Shown one piece after another: positions 26,956-35,657 of a stretch of 64,000 bases of DNA. Position 1 is the stretch's first letter; every line of letters starts with the position of its first letter. The position numbers and the translations under genes are program-made. The DNA lies in assembly GCF_000956525.1 (NCBI RefSeq), contig NZ_JYIW01000026.1, positions 1,054,001-1,118,000 of the forward strand, in the 5' to 3' direction. The stretch comes from Microbacterium oxydans (GTDB taxonomy: Bacteria; Actinomycetota; Actinomycetes; Actinomycetales; Microbacteriaceae). The notes under the pieces were generated by a model that saw only the letters and a program-made list of their open reading frames with translations, ran no database searches and had not been told where the DNA came from.

Positions 26956-28620
26956 CTATCGCTCGGAGACCTGACCGCGCTCGACCTGCCAGCGACGCTC
27001 GATGCGCACGGTGTCCAGCATCCGTCGATCGTGCGTGACGAGCAGCAGCGTGCCCTCGTACGATTCGAGCGCCTGCTCGAGCTGCTCGATCGCCGCGAGG
27101 TCGAGATGGTTCGTCGGCTCATCGAGCACCAGCAGGTTCACGCCTCGGGCCTGCAGCAGCGCCAGCGCGGCCCGCGTGCGCTCCCCCGGTGAGAGCCCAT
27201 CGACCGCGCGCGCGACATGGTCGGCACGCAGTCCGAACTTCGCCAGCAGCGTGCGGACCTCGCCGGATGCCATCTCGGGCACCAGCGCCTCGAACGCGTC
27301 GGCGAGCGGTGTCGATCCGACCAGGAGCGACCGCGCCTGATCGATCTCGCCGATCTCGACGCTCGCACCGAGGCTCGCCGACCCCTCAGTCGGATTCTGA
27401 CGCCTCAACAGCCCTCGCAGCAGTGTCGACTTCCCGGCGCCGTTCGGACCGGTGATGCCGATCCGATCCCCCGCATTCACCTGCAGTGACACCGGTCCGA
27501 GCGTGAAGTCGCCCTGCCGGAACACCGCGGCGCTCAGCGTCGACACCACCGAGCTCGACCGGGGCGCCGAACCGATCGTGAATTCGAGCTGCCACTCCTT
27601 GCGCGGCTCCTCGACCTCGTCGAGCCGCGCGATCCGGCTCTCCATCTGCCGCACCTTCTGCGCCTGCTTCTCGCTGGACTCGGTCGACGCCTTCCGGCGG
27701 ATCTTGTCGTTGTCCGGCGCCTTCTTCATGGCATTGCGCACACCCTGGCTCGACCACTCCCGCTGGGTCCGCGCCCGAGCGACCAGGTCCGCCTTCTTGT
27801 CGGCGAACTCGTCGTATTTCTCGCGCAGGTGGCGCCGCACCGTGGCCCGCTCCTCGAGGTACGCGTCATAGCCGCCGCCGTAGATGCGGTGCGAGTTCTG
27901 CGCGAGATCCAGTTCGAGCACTCGCGTCACCGCCCTGGCGAGGAATTCACGGTCGTGACTCACCAGCACGACACCACCACGCAGACCGCGCACGAAGGCT
28001 TCCAGGCGCTCCAGCCCGTCGAGGTCGAGATCGTTGGTCGGCTCGTCGAGCAGGACGATGTCGAAGCGCGACAGCAGCAGGGCCGCGAGGCCGACGCGTG
28101 CCGCCTGTCCGCCGGAGAGCGAGGTCATCAGCGCGTCCTCGGCCGCACCGCCTTCGAGCTCGAGGCCCAGCTCGGCCAGGACCGCAGGAATCCGCTCGTC
28201 CAGGTCGGCCGCGCCGCTGGCGAGCCACCGGTCCAGTGCCGTCGAGTAGGCGTCAGCGGGGTCGACTCCCGCCGGCGCGAGGGCGGGGTCCGCGAGTGCG
28301 GCCGCCGTGGCATCCATGTCGGCCGTAGCCTGCGCGCACCCGGTGCGCCGCGCGATGTACTGCGCGACCGACTCGCCCTCGACCCGCTCGTGCTCCTGCG
28401 GCAGCCATCCGACGAAAGCGTCGGACGGCGCGAATGAGATCGTGCCGCCGGCCGGCGCGTCGGCACCGGCGAGCAGACGCAGCAGCGTGGATTTGCCTGC
28501 GCCGTTGACACCGACGACACCGACGACATCTCCGGGCGAGACGGTGAGATCGAGCGAGTCGAAGAGGATGCGATGGCCGTAGCCACCGGCGAGGTGCTGC
28601 GCGACGAGCGTTGCGGTCAT
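26956..28620 (-). CDS. ABC-F family ATP-binding protein
   Basis: 554 residues with two ABC domains and no membrane segment. Walker A motifs are GVNGAGKST (about 37-45) and GPNGAGKST in the second half. Signatures are LSGGQAARVGLAALLL and LSPGERTRAALALL, each followed by DEPTNDLD or DEPTNHLD. The linker between domains is long, basic and helical (KYDEFADKKADLVARARTQR), as in ribosome-acting ABC-F proteins. By family it binds the ribosomal E site. It could be a housekeeping translation factor or a ribosome-protecting antibiotic resistance protein; the long linker leaves both open. Confidence 0.93.
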   Translation of the reverse strand: MTATLVAQHLAGGYGHRILFDSLDLTVSPGDVVGVVGVNGAGKSTLLRLLAGADAPAGGTISFAPSDAFVGWLPQEHERVEGESVAQYIARRTGCAQATADMDATAAALADPALAPAGVDPADAYSTALDRWLASGAADLDERIPAVLAELGLELEGGAAEDALMTSLSGGQAARVGLAALLLSRFDIVLLDEPTNDLDLDGLERLEAFVRGLRGGVVLVSHDREFLARAVTRVLELDLAQNSHRIYGGGYDAYLEERATVRRHLREKYDEFADKKADLVARARTQREWSSQGVRNAMKKAPDNDKIRRKASTESSEKQAQKVRQMESRIARLDEVEEPRKEWQLEFTIGSAPRSSSVVSTLSAAVFRQGDFTLGPVSLQVNAGDRIGITGPNGAGKSTLLRGLLRRQNPTEGSASLGASVEIGEIDQARSLLVGSTPLADAFEALVPEMASGEVRTLLAKFGLRADHVARAVDGLSPGERTRAALALLQARGVNLLVLDEPTNHLDLAAIEQLEQALESYEGTLLLVTHDRRMLDTVRIERRWQVERGQVSER

Positions 28621-28688
28621 CAGACCATCTTCTCAGTCGCGCACGCGCTCCTCAGCCAGTCGCAGCGTGCTCGACGTCGTGTGCGCGG

Positions 28689-29252
28689 TCAGTCCCAGTC
28701 CAGGTACTCCTCGATGATCACGCCCGTCTCGATCGGGTGATGGATCGGGAACAGGTGGTCTCCGGCGATCGTCTTGATGCTCGAGCGGTCCGGCATCGTG
28801 GCCTGCAGGCGCTCCGCGTTCGCAGCAGGGTTGTCGTCGTCCTCGGTTCCCTGCACGATCAGCACCGGGATGGCCGGGGCGACCGGGATGTCCACGTCCT
28901 CGACCCCGAGCAGCAGGAGTCCGTTCGCGCGCGCGACGTGCGCCGCCACGAGTGCGCGGGCGATCGTGCCGCCGAATCCGTGTCCGCCGATCCAGGCATC
29001 GTCCATGCCGACGTGATCGACCACGGCGAGGACATCGGCGACGCGCTCGTCGAGCGTGGCCTCGGTGTCGGCGCGGTGGCCGACCCGGAGGACGTGGAAG
29101 CCTGCTTCCTCCGCGAGGTAGTGCGCCGCGACGCCCAGCACGTCGGCGGAGAGTCCCCGCTCCTGGATGAGCACCAGCCGAACCGGTCCGTCGCCCTCAT
29201 CCACGAAGGGAATCGCACGTCCATCGGGTTCGAAGATCTGGGTGTCGACCAT
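28689..29252 (-). CDS. Small alpha/beta hydrolase-like protein lacking the nucleophile
   Basis: 187 residues. The core strands and the nucleophile elbow are recognisable, but the elbow reads GGHGFGG (89-95): Gly92 stands where the family has the catalytic Ser. The later acid region (VQGTEDDDNPAANAERL) and the His motif AGDHLFPIHHP are kept, with the lid region short. So either it is a non-catalytic member or it uses another residue. It follows the ABC-F gene on the same strand at a 68-base distance. Substrate unknown. Confidence 0.8.
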   Translation of the reverse strand: MVDTQIFEPDGRAIPFVDEGDGPVRLVLIQERGLSADVLGVAAHYLAEEAGFHVLRVGHRADTEATLDERVADVLAVVDHVGMDDAWIGGHGFGGTIARALVAAHVARANGLLLLGVEDVDIPVAPAIPVLIVQGTEDDDNPAANAERLQATMPDRSSIKTIAGDHLFPIHHPIETGVIIEEYLDWD

Positions 29253-29453
29253 TCTCAGCAGTCTCCTCGCGGGGTTCGTCAGCAGCGTTCGTCAGCAGGC
29301 GCGGCACAGGTCGTCCGGTGTTCGTGGGGACGCCCGAGCGGGCCGCATCAAGCGTATCCGGCCGCAGGGTAAGGCGCACCTTCCCTCGCTGCCGCCTCTA
29401 CTCCTCGACGCCGAGCACGTCAATCGGCTTCCGAGCTCGTGCCGGTGCTCGAA

Positions 29454-29501
29454 ATGATCGGTCGGTGAGCATCCGACATGATCGGTCGGTGAGCATCCGA
29501 C
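29454..29501 (+). repeat. 24-bp tandem duplication at the start of the lipoprotein gene
   Basis: ATGATCGGTCGGTGAGCATC plus CGAC occurs twice in a row. It duplicates the GTG start region (29465 and 29489) in frame. A 13-bp tandem GTTCGTCAGCAGC also occurs near 29275-29301. The remaining 29253-29488 gap holds no other gene I can support. Confidence 0.75.
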
Positions 29502-29977
29502 GATCATCCATCCGCGCGATCTCGAGCGCCATGACTGCTGCGCTCGTGGCCGTTCTCCTGGCAGGTTGCGGGCTCAGCATCCCGGCAGATCCCGATGGCA
29601 CCCTCGAGTCGGTCAGCGGGGGCGAGCTCCGGGTCGGCGTCTCGCCGGACGGCGATCTGGTGCGAACCGACGGCGGCACCCCCTCGGGGACCGTCGTCGA
29701 GCTGGTCGACGACTTCGCCGCGAGCATCGACGCGAAGCCGACCTGGACGGTGGCCACCGAGGAATCGCTGGTGCGGATGCTGGAGAGCGGCGATCTCGAT
29801 CTGATCGCCGGTGGCATCACCGCAGACACGCCCTGGCTCGACAAGGCGGGGGTCAGCCGCGGCTACCGCGGGATCGACGGGGCCGACGGGCGCGAGCTCG
29901 TGATGCTCGTGCCGCTCGGTGAGAACGCGTTCCTGTCGCGTCTCGAGGGGTTCCTCGATGAGGAGATCGGACGATGA
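29489..29977 (+). CDS. Compact family 3 solute-binding-like lipoprotein
   Basis: 162 residues from GTG 29489; GTG 29465 and ATG 29531 are alternatives in frame. Lipoprotein signal ends in VLLAGC. The body (GGELRVGVSPDGDLVRTDGG, GTVVELVDDFAASIDAKPTW, EESLVRMLESGDLDLIAGGI) is lobe I of a family 3 amino-acid-type binding protein. It then jumps to the closing segment VMLVPLGENAFLSRLEGFLDE; lobe II is missing. Its stop overlaps the start of the CDF transporter (ATGA), so the two are made together. No ABC permease is present. It may sense or present a ligand rather than import it. Confidence 0.75.
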   Translation: MSIRRSSIRAISSAMTAALVAVLLAGCGLSIPADPDGTLESVSGGELRVGVSPDGDLVRTDGGTPSGTVVELVDDFAASIDAKPTWTVATEESLVRMLESGDLDLIAGGITADTPWLDKAGVSRGYRGIDGADGRELVMLVPLGENAFLSRLEGFLDEEIGR

Positions 29978-30951
29978 GTCGGGTCCACGAGTTCGGACGC
30001 ACCGACCTCCCTCCCGAGCAGGCGAGAGCGCTGCGATCGGCGGTCCGCTGGGAGTGGTTCACGATCGCCTACACGAGCGTCACGATCGCGGTGATCGCGC
30101 TCGTGGTCGGCAACTCGCAGGCGATGCGGACCGCATGGATCGAGGACATGCTGTCGCTGATCCCCCAGGTCGCGTTCCTGGTCGCGCTGCTGTTCGTCAG
30201 ACGCCGTCCGAACCGCACGCATCCCTACGGCCTGCATCGCGCGATGGGCATCGGACACCTCGTCGCCGGCGTCGCCCTGTTCGTGGTCGGCGCGAACCTC
30301 GCCGTGGAATCCGTGATCGGTCTGATCGCGGGCGAGCATCCCACCATCGGAACCGTGCAGCTGTTCGGGCACACGATCTGGCTGGGGTGGCTCATGGTCG
30401 CGGTGATGACGGTCGTCATCGTCGGCCCGATCTTCTTCTACGGCCCGGCCAAGGCCAGACTCGCGCCCGTGCTGCACAACAAGCTCCTCTACGCCGATGC
30501 CGACATGGCGAAGGCCGACTGGCAGACCACCGTCGCCTCGGTCGTCGGCGTGCTCGGCGTCGGGGCCGGGGTGTGGTGGCTCGACGGTGCGGCGGCGATC
30601 TTCATCTCGCTCGGCATCATCTGGGACGGTGTCCGCAACACCAAGGCAGCCGTCGTCGATCTGATAGACCAGCGGGCACGTACCTACGACAGCGCGAAGC
30701 CGCATCCGCTCGCCCACGACATCGTCGCGTATCTGCGTGCGCAGCCGTGGGTGCGGGATGCTGCGGTGCGCCTGCGCGACCAGGGCCAGGTCTTCCAGGT
30801 GGAGGCGTTCGTCGTGCCGCGGCGGGGCAAGGTCGCGGTTCGCGACGTCACGACCGTCGCGCAGGGCATCGCGGACCTCGACTGGAAGGTGCAGGACGTG
30901 GTGATCGTCCCGGCCGAACAGTTGCCGGTCGAGGCGGACCCGGCGCGGTGA
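29974..30951 (+). CDS. Cation diffusion facilitator (CDF) family transporter
   Basis: 325 residues with six predicted membrane helices and a cytoplasmic C-terminal domain (about 240-325, IVAYLRAQPWVRDAAVRLRD) of the metallochaperone-like ferredoxin type. The basic HPYGLHRAMGIGH loop is typical of CDF proteins. The metal-site residues in helices 2 and 5 are not the canonical H/D-X3-D: helix 2 has EDMLSLIPQ and helix 5 has DMAKADWQTTV. The transported ion is therefore uncertain. It is translationally coupled to the compact binding lipoprotein upstream, an unusual partner for a CDF exporter. Confidence 0.88.
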   Translation: MSRVHEFGRTDLPPEQARALRSAVRWEWFTIAYTSVTIAVIALVVGNSQAMRTAWIEDMLSLIPQVAFLVALLFVRRRPNRTHPYGLHRAMGIGHLVAGVALFVVGANLAVESVIGLIAGEHPTIGTVQLFGHTIWLGWLMVAVMTVVIVGPIFFYGPAKARLAPVLHNKLLYADADMAKADWQTTVASVVGVLGVGAGVWWLDGAAAIFISLGIIWDGVRNTKAAVVDLIDQRARTYDSAKPHPLAHDIVAYLRAQPWVRDAAVRLRDQGQVFQVEAFVVPRRGKVAVRDVTTVAQGIADLDWKVQDVVIVPAEQLPVEADPAR

Positions 30952-31031
30952 CGGCACCGTCGGGTGCGACGCGGCCATAGACTCGTGCCGCTGCCGCAGC
31001 GGCCGGGTCAGCCACGGGAGGAGCGACGACG

Positions 31032-31874
31032 ATGAGCGATGAGACGCTGGAGTCGATCGCCGCCGAGCTCTACAGCGGTCCGCCCGCGGAGTTCATCGCA
31101 GCGCGGGATGCCAAGGCCAAAGACGCGGGTGCTGCGCTGTCGGCGCAGGTCAAGGCACTTCGCAAGCCGTCGATCGCCGCCTGGGTCGTCAACGTGTTCG
31201 CTCATGAGCGTGCCGATCAGCTCTCCGAGGCGCTGCAGCTCGCGGAGGAGCTGCGCGAGGCGCAGGAGGATCTCGACGCCCAGACGCTGGCGAAGCTCGG
31301 CAGAGAGCGACGAGCGCTCACTCGCCGCCTCGCCCAGGGCGCTGCCGAGCTGGCGAAGGCTCGCGGCGAGCGCGTCACCCCCGCAACACTCGACGCGGTG
31401 CAGCAGACGCTCTCGGCCGCATTCTTCGACCCGGACGCGGCTGCGGCCGTCGCCTCGGGCCGCCTCATCCGCGAGCTGGAGTCGTCGGGCGGTGTCGATC
31501 TCGGCACTGTGGTCGCTGGCGCGATGCCTGATGCGCCGTCGCCGTCGCCCGCCCCCGCAGATGAGGTCGGCGCGCGTCGTCGGCGACGCGACGCGGAGCG
31601 CGCACTCCGCGAGGCCGAGAAGGCACGCGATCAGGCCGAGCGCGCCCACACGAAGGCCGACACGACACGCAAGGATGCCGACCGGCGTTCAGAGGATCTG
31701 CACGCCCGGATCGCCGAGCTCGAAGCCGAGCTCGCGAAGACGAGGACGGATGCCGAGCGAGCCGAAGTCGATCTGCAGACCGCCGAGGAGCGCGAAGCGG
31801 CGACGGCCGACGACCTCACCGCTGCCTCGAACGCGGTCGCCGAGGCGCAGGAAGCACTCGATCAGCTCGACTGA
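31032..31874 (+). CDS. Coiled-coil protein, function unknown
   Basis: 280 residues. ATG 31032 is preceded by GGGAGGAG; a TAGACT hexamer near 30979 may be the -10 box. The N-terminal half is helical (FIAARDAKAKDAGAALSAQV, KPSIAAWVVNVFAHERADQL). The C-terminal 100 residues form an Ala/Glu/Arg-rich coiled coil rich in heptads. No signal or membrane segment, so cytoplasmic. I know homologues only as hypothetical proteins. Its 3' end overlaps the convergent CrtA-like gene by 13 bases. Confidence 0.75.
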   Translation: MSDETLESIAAELYSGPPAEFIAARDAKAKDAGAALSAQVKALRKPSIAAWVVNVFAHERADQLSEALQLAEELREAQEDLDAQTLAKLGRERRALTRRLAQGAAELAKARGERVTPATLDAVQQTLSAAFFDPDAAAAVASGRLIRELESSGGVDLGTVVAGAMPDAPSPSPAPADEVGARRRRRDAERALREAEKARDQAERAHTKADTTRKDADRRSEDLHARIAELEAELAKTRTDAERAEVDLQTAEEREAATADDLTAASNAVAEAQEALDQLD

Positions 31875-32572
31875 GCGCGGTCACCCCAGGGCACGTAGTC
31901 ACCGCGTCCTTCCCACTCCCCATGCTCGGAGAGCGGCCGGAACCGCATCGTCGTGAACTCATGGTGGAAGTCGCGCCGCTCGCGCTCCGCCATCGCGCTG
32001 GAATGACGGTGCGCGGCTGCGCCATCATCGCGGCCGAACACCATGCCGGTCATGGCGGCGGTGCTTGTCCAGATCGAGAAGGTCGAGATCGTCCGCGGCG
32101 CACGGATCGCCGCGGTGGCGAGCGTCGTCTCGGGATGATCCCGCACCTGGCGCTCGACCGGCCGCCCCCAGTGCAGGAAGCGCGGGAGCTCCGGCAACCG
32201 CATCCGAGCGAGCGTGACCGCGACCACAGGTTCGTCACGCTTCATCCGACCAGCCACCTCCGGAAGCGCCGACAGCTCGCGCACCGCACCCCACCGGCGT
32301 ACGAACTGCAGCCGGAGGTGCCAGCCCTTGTCCAGCTCGCGCCCGAACCGATGCGAGGCCAGGAACTCCTCGAGCGCGGCTTCGTCCGCCCACTCGGCGA
32401 ACACTGCGACTCTGCGCACCTGCATCCGCCGCGTGGAGACCACCGGCGCCCCCAGCTGCATGCCGGCGAGCACCTCGATGTGGCGGAGCCCCGGCGCCTT
32501 CGGCGCGCGAAGGATCCCGCCGATCGCGGCGATCACCGGCATCCGCGCGAGATGGAACGAGTAGATGCTCAA
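31862..32572 (-). CDS. Spheroidene monooxygenase (CrtA)-like protein
   Basis: 236 residues. The pattern VAVFAEWADEAALEEFLASH, VVAVTLARMRLPELPRFLHW, ISTFSIWTSTAAMTGMVFG and FHHEFTTMRFRPLSEHGEWEG matches the CrtA-like family of heme-dependent monooxygenases and their many uncharacterised relatives. CrtA itself oxidises acyclic carotenoids. Here no other carotenoid gene lies within the window, so the substrate may differ. Conserved His residues (AHRHSSAM, DFHHEF) could serve a cofactor. Convergent 3' overlap with the coiled-coil gene. Confidence 0.7.
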   Translation of the reverse strand: MSIYSFHLARMPVIAAIGGILRAPKAPGLRHIEVLAGMQLGAPVVSTRRMQVRRVAVFAEWADEAALEEFLASHRFGRELDKGWHLRLQFVRRWGAVRELSALPEVAGRMKRDEPVVAVTLARMRLPELPRFLHWGRPVERQVRDHPETTLATAAIRAPRTISTFSIWTSTAAMTGMVFGRDDGAAAHRHSSAMAERERRDFHHEFTTMRFRPLSEHGEWEGRGDYVPWGDRAQSS

Positions 32573-32600
32573 CCTGCCGCTCCGGTCGGTGCTGCCAGCA

Positions 32601-32867
32601 TCAGCCGCCGACCGGCTGACCGTTGAGAGCGGAGAAGAACAGGTTGAACCACACGACGATGAAGCCCAGCTGGATCAGGGCCCCCACAGGCCCGATCACG
32701 AGCGCCCACCGGGCGAGCCCGGCTCCGGTCTCCCGGTTTCCTGGCGTCCTCAGCTGACGGAGTGCGAACACGGCGAGGATGGCGCCGGCGACGGGGATCA
32801 TGAATGCGGCGATGAAGCTGACGAGCGCCAGCGTGTTGGTGCGCGGCGAAGTGGAGACCGTTGTCAT
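32601..32867 (-). CDS. DUF4190-type small membrane protein
   Basis: 88 residues from ATG 32867. Two membrane helices: ALVSFIAAFMIPVAGAILAV and, after a basic RQLRTPGNRETGAG loop, WALVIGPVGALIQLGFIVVWF. This is the usual form of DUF4190 proteins, with the loop between helices facing the cytoplasm. The open frame continues upstream but without a supported start. Function unknown. The gap to ychF (32868-33049) shows no gene. Confidence 0.75.
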   Translation of the reverse strand: MTTVSTSPRTNTLALVSFIAAFMIPVAGAILAVFALRQLRTPGNRETGAGLARWALVIGPVGALIQLGFIVVWFNLFFSALNGQPVGG

Positions 32868-33049
32868 GAGGGCTTTCCGGTTCGTGGAGTTCACACGAGT
32901 CGTTGCGTCTCGTCTGATGGAGCTCCACGACGTCACCGTCAGGCAGCCTGCTCGTCATTCTGGCTTGCGACGGCGGACACGTGCAACATCCGACGAGACG
33001 GAATCGAACACGAACGGGGCGCTCCGTCAGCCGCGCATGAACGCCCGCC

Positions 33050-34123
33050 TCAGTTGTTGAAGCGGAACTCCACGACGTCGCCGTCCTGCATGACGTAGTC
33101 CTTGCCCTCGAGACGGGCCTTGCCCTTGGCACGGGCCTCCACCACTGAGCCGGTCTCGACGAGGTCGTCGAACGAGACGATCTCCGCCTTGATGAACCCC
33201 TTCTCGAAGTCGGTGTGGATGACACCGGCGGCCTGCGGCGCCTTCGAGCCCTTGGGGATCGTCCAGGCGCGGGCTTCCTTCGGTCCGGCGGTGAGGTAGG
33301 TCTGCAGTCCGAGCGTGTCGAAGCCGATTCGCGCGAGCTGGTCGAGGCCCGATTCGTCCTGACCGGTCGAGGCCAGCAGCTCCGCGGCATCCTCCGGGTC
33401 GAGATCGATCAGCTCCGACTCGATCTTGGCGTCGAGGAAGATGGCCTTCGCCGGAGCGACGAGCGCGGCGAGTTCCGCCTTGCGTGCGTCGTCGGTCAGC
33501 ACCGCCTCGTCGACGTTGAAGACGAAGATGACGGGCTTGGCGGTCAGCAGTCCGAGCTCGCGGATCGGCGTCAGGTCGATGCCGGCGACGCTGAGCAGCA
33601 CGCCGCGCTCCAGCGCATCCTTCACGGCGACGGCGGTCTCGAGCACGACGGGCTCGATCTTCTTGCCGCGCACTTCCTTCTCGTACCGCGCGATCGCCTT
33701 GTCGACGGTCTCGAGGTCGGCGAGCATGAGCTCGGCGTTGATCGTCTCCATGTCGGATGCCGGGTTCACGGCACCGTCCACGTGCACGACGTCGTCATCG
33801 GCGAAGCCGCGGACGACCTGAGCGATCGCATCCGCCTCGCGGATGTTCGCGAGGAACTTGTTGCCGAGTCCCTCGCCCTCGCTCGCTCCGCGCACGATGC
33901 CGGCGATGTCGACGAACGACACCGCGGCAGGCAGAATGCGCTCGCTGCCGAAGATCCCGGCGAGCGTGTCGAGCCGAGGGTCAGGCAGGTTCACCACACC
34001 GACGTTGGGCTCGATCGTCGCGAACGGATAGTTCGCCGCGAGCACGTCGTTCTTGGTGAGTGCGTTGAAGAGGGTGGACTTGCCGACGTTGGGCAGGCCG
34101 ACGATGCCGATAGTGAGAGCCAC
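33050..34123 (-). CDS. ychF: Redox-regulated ATPase/GTPase YchF
   Basis: 357 residues, normal length. P-loop GLPNVGKSTLFNALT at residues 8-22, switch motif DIAGIVRGASEGEGLGNKFL, a coiled-coil insertion about 125-200 and a C-terminal TGS domain ending DGDVVEFRFNN. In place of the usual NKXD it has FNVDEA, as expected for YchF, which prefers ATP. It associates with ribosomes and stress responses in other bacteria. The GTG start lies eight bases after a TAGACT hexamer (34132-34137). Confidence 0.97.
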   Translation of the reverse strand: MALTIGIVGLPNVGKSTLFNALTKNDVLAANYPFATIEPNVGVVNLPDPRLDTLAGIFGSERILPAAVSFVDIAGIVRGASEGEGLGNKFLANIREADAIAQVVRGFADDDVVHVDGAVNPASDMETINAELMLADLETVDKAIARYEKEVRGKKIEPVVLETAVAVKDALERGVLLSVAGIDLTPIRELGLLTAKPVIFVFNVDEAVLTDDARKAELAALVAPAKAIFLDAKIESELIDLDPEDAAELLASTGQDESGLDQLARIGFDTLGLQTYLTAGPKEARAWTIPKGSKAPQAAGVIHTDFEKGFIKAEIVSFDDLVETGSVVEARAKGKARLEGKDYVMQDGDVVEFRFNN

Positions 34124-34131
34124 GGGGTAGG

Positions 34132-34137
34132 AGTCTA
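34132..34137 (-). promoter_or_regulatory. -10 box of ychF, possibly leaderless
   Basis: TAGACT on the minus strand is eight bases from GTG 34123, slightly longer than the usual six to seven. Confidence 0.4.
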
Positions 34138-34171
34138 CCGGTCGCGGATGCTGCGGATGCGGGGAGGGCGC

Positions 34172-34912
34172 TCAGTCACGAACGGTGCGGAACGCCCCCG
34201 TCACGTAGGGGAGGTCGATCGTGTCGTCGGCGTCGAGGCCGAGCTCGTCGAACAGAGCGTCCATCTCGCGGCGGATCCGGGCCTTCTCGTCGCCCGATGC
34301 CGTGATCACGTAGCTGCGCGACGACGCCATGCTGTGCAGCTGCCACCGGGTGATCGGCCGCGACCACTCCCAGGAATCCTGCTCCAGCACGCCGAACGGC
34401 GCGGACACGACGGGGTCGCCCGCCGCCAGCATCTCTTCGGCAGCACTGCCGTGCATGATCGCGGTGAGCCGGCGCACCCACTCCTGGCGCTCGTCGCGGA
34501 TGTTCCAGATCAGCCCGAGCACTCCCCCTGACCGCACCACGCGGCCGATCTCGGCCGAGGCGGCGACCGGCTCCACCCAGTGCCACGCCTGCCCGAGCAC
34601 GACCGCATCGACGCTCGAATCCGGCAGCGGCAGGCGCTCCGCCGAGCCCACGAACGTCGGCACGCCGGGGATCGAGACGCTGAGGGTCGCGAGCATGGCC
34701 GGGTCGGGATCGAGCGCGATGACCTCGGCATCCGGTGCCGCGAGCAGGGCGCGGGTGAGCTTGCCGGTGCCGGCGCCGACGTCAGCGATCCGTCGCGACC
34801 CATGGGGCATCGGCTCGAGCATCCATGCGACCGCCGCGAAGGGATATTCGGGTCGTCCTGCCTCGTAGTCGCCCGCCCGTGCACCGAAAGACGTCGCCCG
34901 CTCATCTGCCAT
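34172..34912 (-). CDS. Class I SAM-dependent methyltransferase
   Basis: 246 residues. Motif I is IADVGAGTGKLTRALL (about 41-55), followed by acidic VIALDPDPAM and the motif II/III region AVVLGQAWHWVEP. This matches the Methyltransf_11 group of small-molecule methyltransferases. The N-terminal FGARAGDYEAGRPEYP is typical of it. Acceptor unknown. Monocistronic with its own -10 box. Confidence 0.92.
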   Translation of the reverse strand: MADERATSFGARAGDYEAGRPEYPFAAVAWMLEPMPHGSRRIADVGAGTGKLTRALLAAPDAEVIALDPDPAMLATLSVSIPGVPTFVGSAERLPLPDSSVDAVVLGQAWHWVEPVAASAEIGRVVRSGGVLGLIWNIRDERQEWVRRLTAIMHGSAAEEMLAAGDPVVSAPFGVLEQDSWEWSRPITRWQLHSMASSRSYVITASGDEKARIRREMDALFDELGLDADDTIDLPYVTGAFRTVRD

Positions 34913-34918
34913 GTCGCC

Positions 34919-34924
34919 AGCCTA
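34919..34924 (-). promoter_or_regulatory. -10 box giving a probable leaderless mRNA (methyltransferase)
   Basis: TAGGCT on the minus strand lies six bases before ATG 34912. Confidence 0.6.
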
Positions 34925-34963
34925 CGGCGAGTCATCCGGGCCGTGCCGAATCCGCGGGAGAGA

Positions 34964-35566
34964 GTGAATGACGTGCCCCTGGACTTCACCGCCATCGACT
35001 TCGAGACCGCGAACTCCAGCCCTGCCTCCGCCTGTTCCGTCGGACTCGTGCGCGTGCGCGACGGCGAGGTCGTCGCCATGACGGGATGGCTGATCCAGCC
35101 TCCGGCCGGTCACGACGAATTCCAGGAGTGGAACGTGCGGATCCACGGGATCCACGCTTCGGACGTGCGTTCGGCGGCGACGTGGACCGAGCAGTTCTCC
35201 CGCCTCTGCGAGTTCGCGGGGGACGACGTGCTGGTCGCGCACAATGCCGGCTTCGATCTGAACGTGCTGCGCCGCGCCTCGGAAGCCACCGGCGGCGACT
35301 GCCCGCCCTACCGCTCGCTCTGCAGCCTGCAGGTGGCGCGGAAGGTCTATGACCTCGACTCCTACCGGTTGCCGGTTGCCGCCGCAGCCGCAGGATTCGC
35401 CGAGTTCTCGCACCACGACGCGCTGGCGGATGCTCGCGCCTGCGCGCAGATCGTGATCGATTCCGCTCGTCGTGTCGGTGCAGCGGATGTGCACGAGCTC
35501 GCCGACGCACTGAGCCTGCGTGTGACGCAGCCGCCGGCTCGTGTGCCGGAGCGCGCTGTCGCCTAG
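34964..35566 (+). CDS. DEDDh 3'-5' exonuclease, DNA polymerase III epsilon-like
   Basis: 200 residues from GTG 34964 (GGGAG three bases before it; GTG 34973 is an alternative with better spacing). Exo I is DFETAN (Asp12, Glu14). Exo II is VAHNAGFDLNVL, and Exo III is HHDALADARA with the DEDDh His. It is short and stands alone, without the DnaQ tau-binding tail or a BRCT domain. A role in proofreading or in RNA/DNA end trimming is likely; which one cannot be told. Confidence 0.9.
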   Translation: MNDVPLDFTAIDFETANSSPASACSVGLVRVRDGEVVAMTGWLIQPPAGHDEFQEWNVRIHGIHASDVRSAATWTEQFSRLCEFAGDDVLVAHNAGFDLNVLRRASEATGGDCPPYRSLCSLQVARKVYDLDSYRLPVAAAAAGFAEFSHHDALADARACAQIVIDSARRVGAADVHELADALSLRVTQPPARVPERAVA

Positions 35567-35657
35567 CCGGCACCACCTGGGGCCGCCCGTTTGCCCGGCG
35601 CGACCGGCCGGCCGCGCCGCTCCCGCCGATGTCCGACCCCTCGGGCACGATGGGCAC

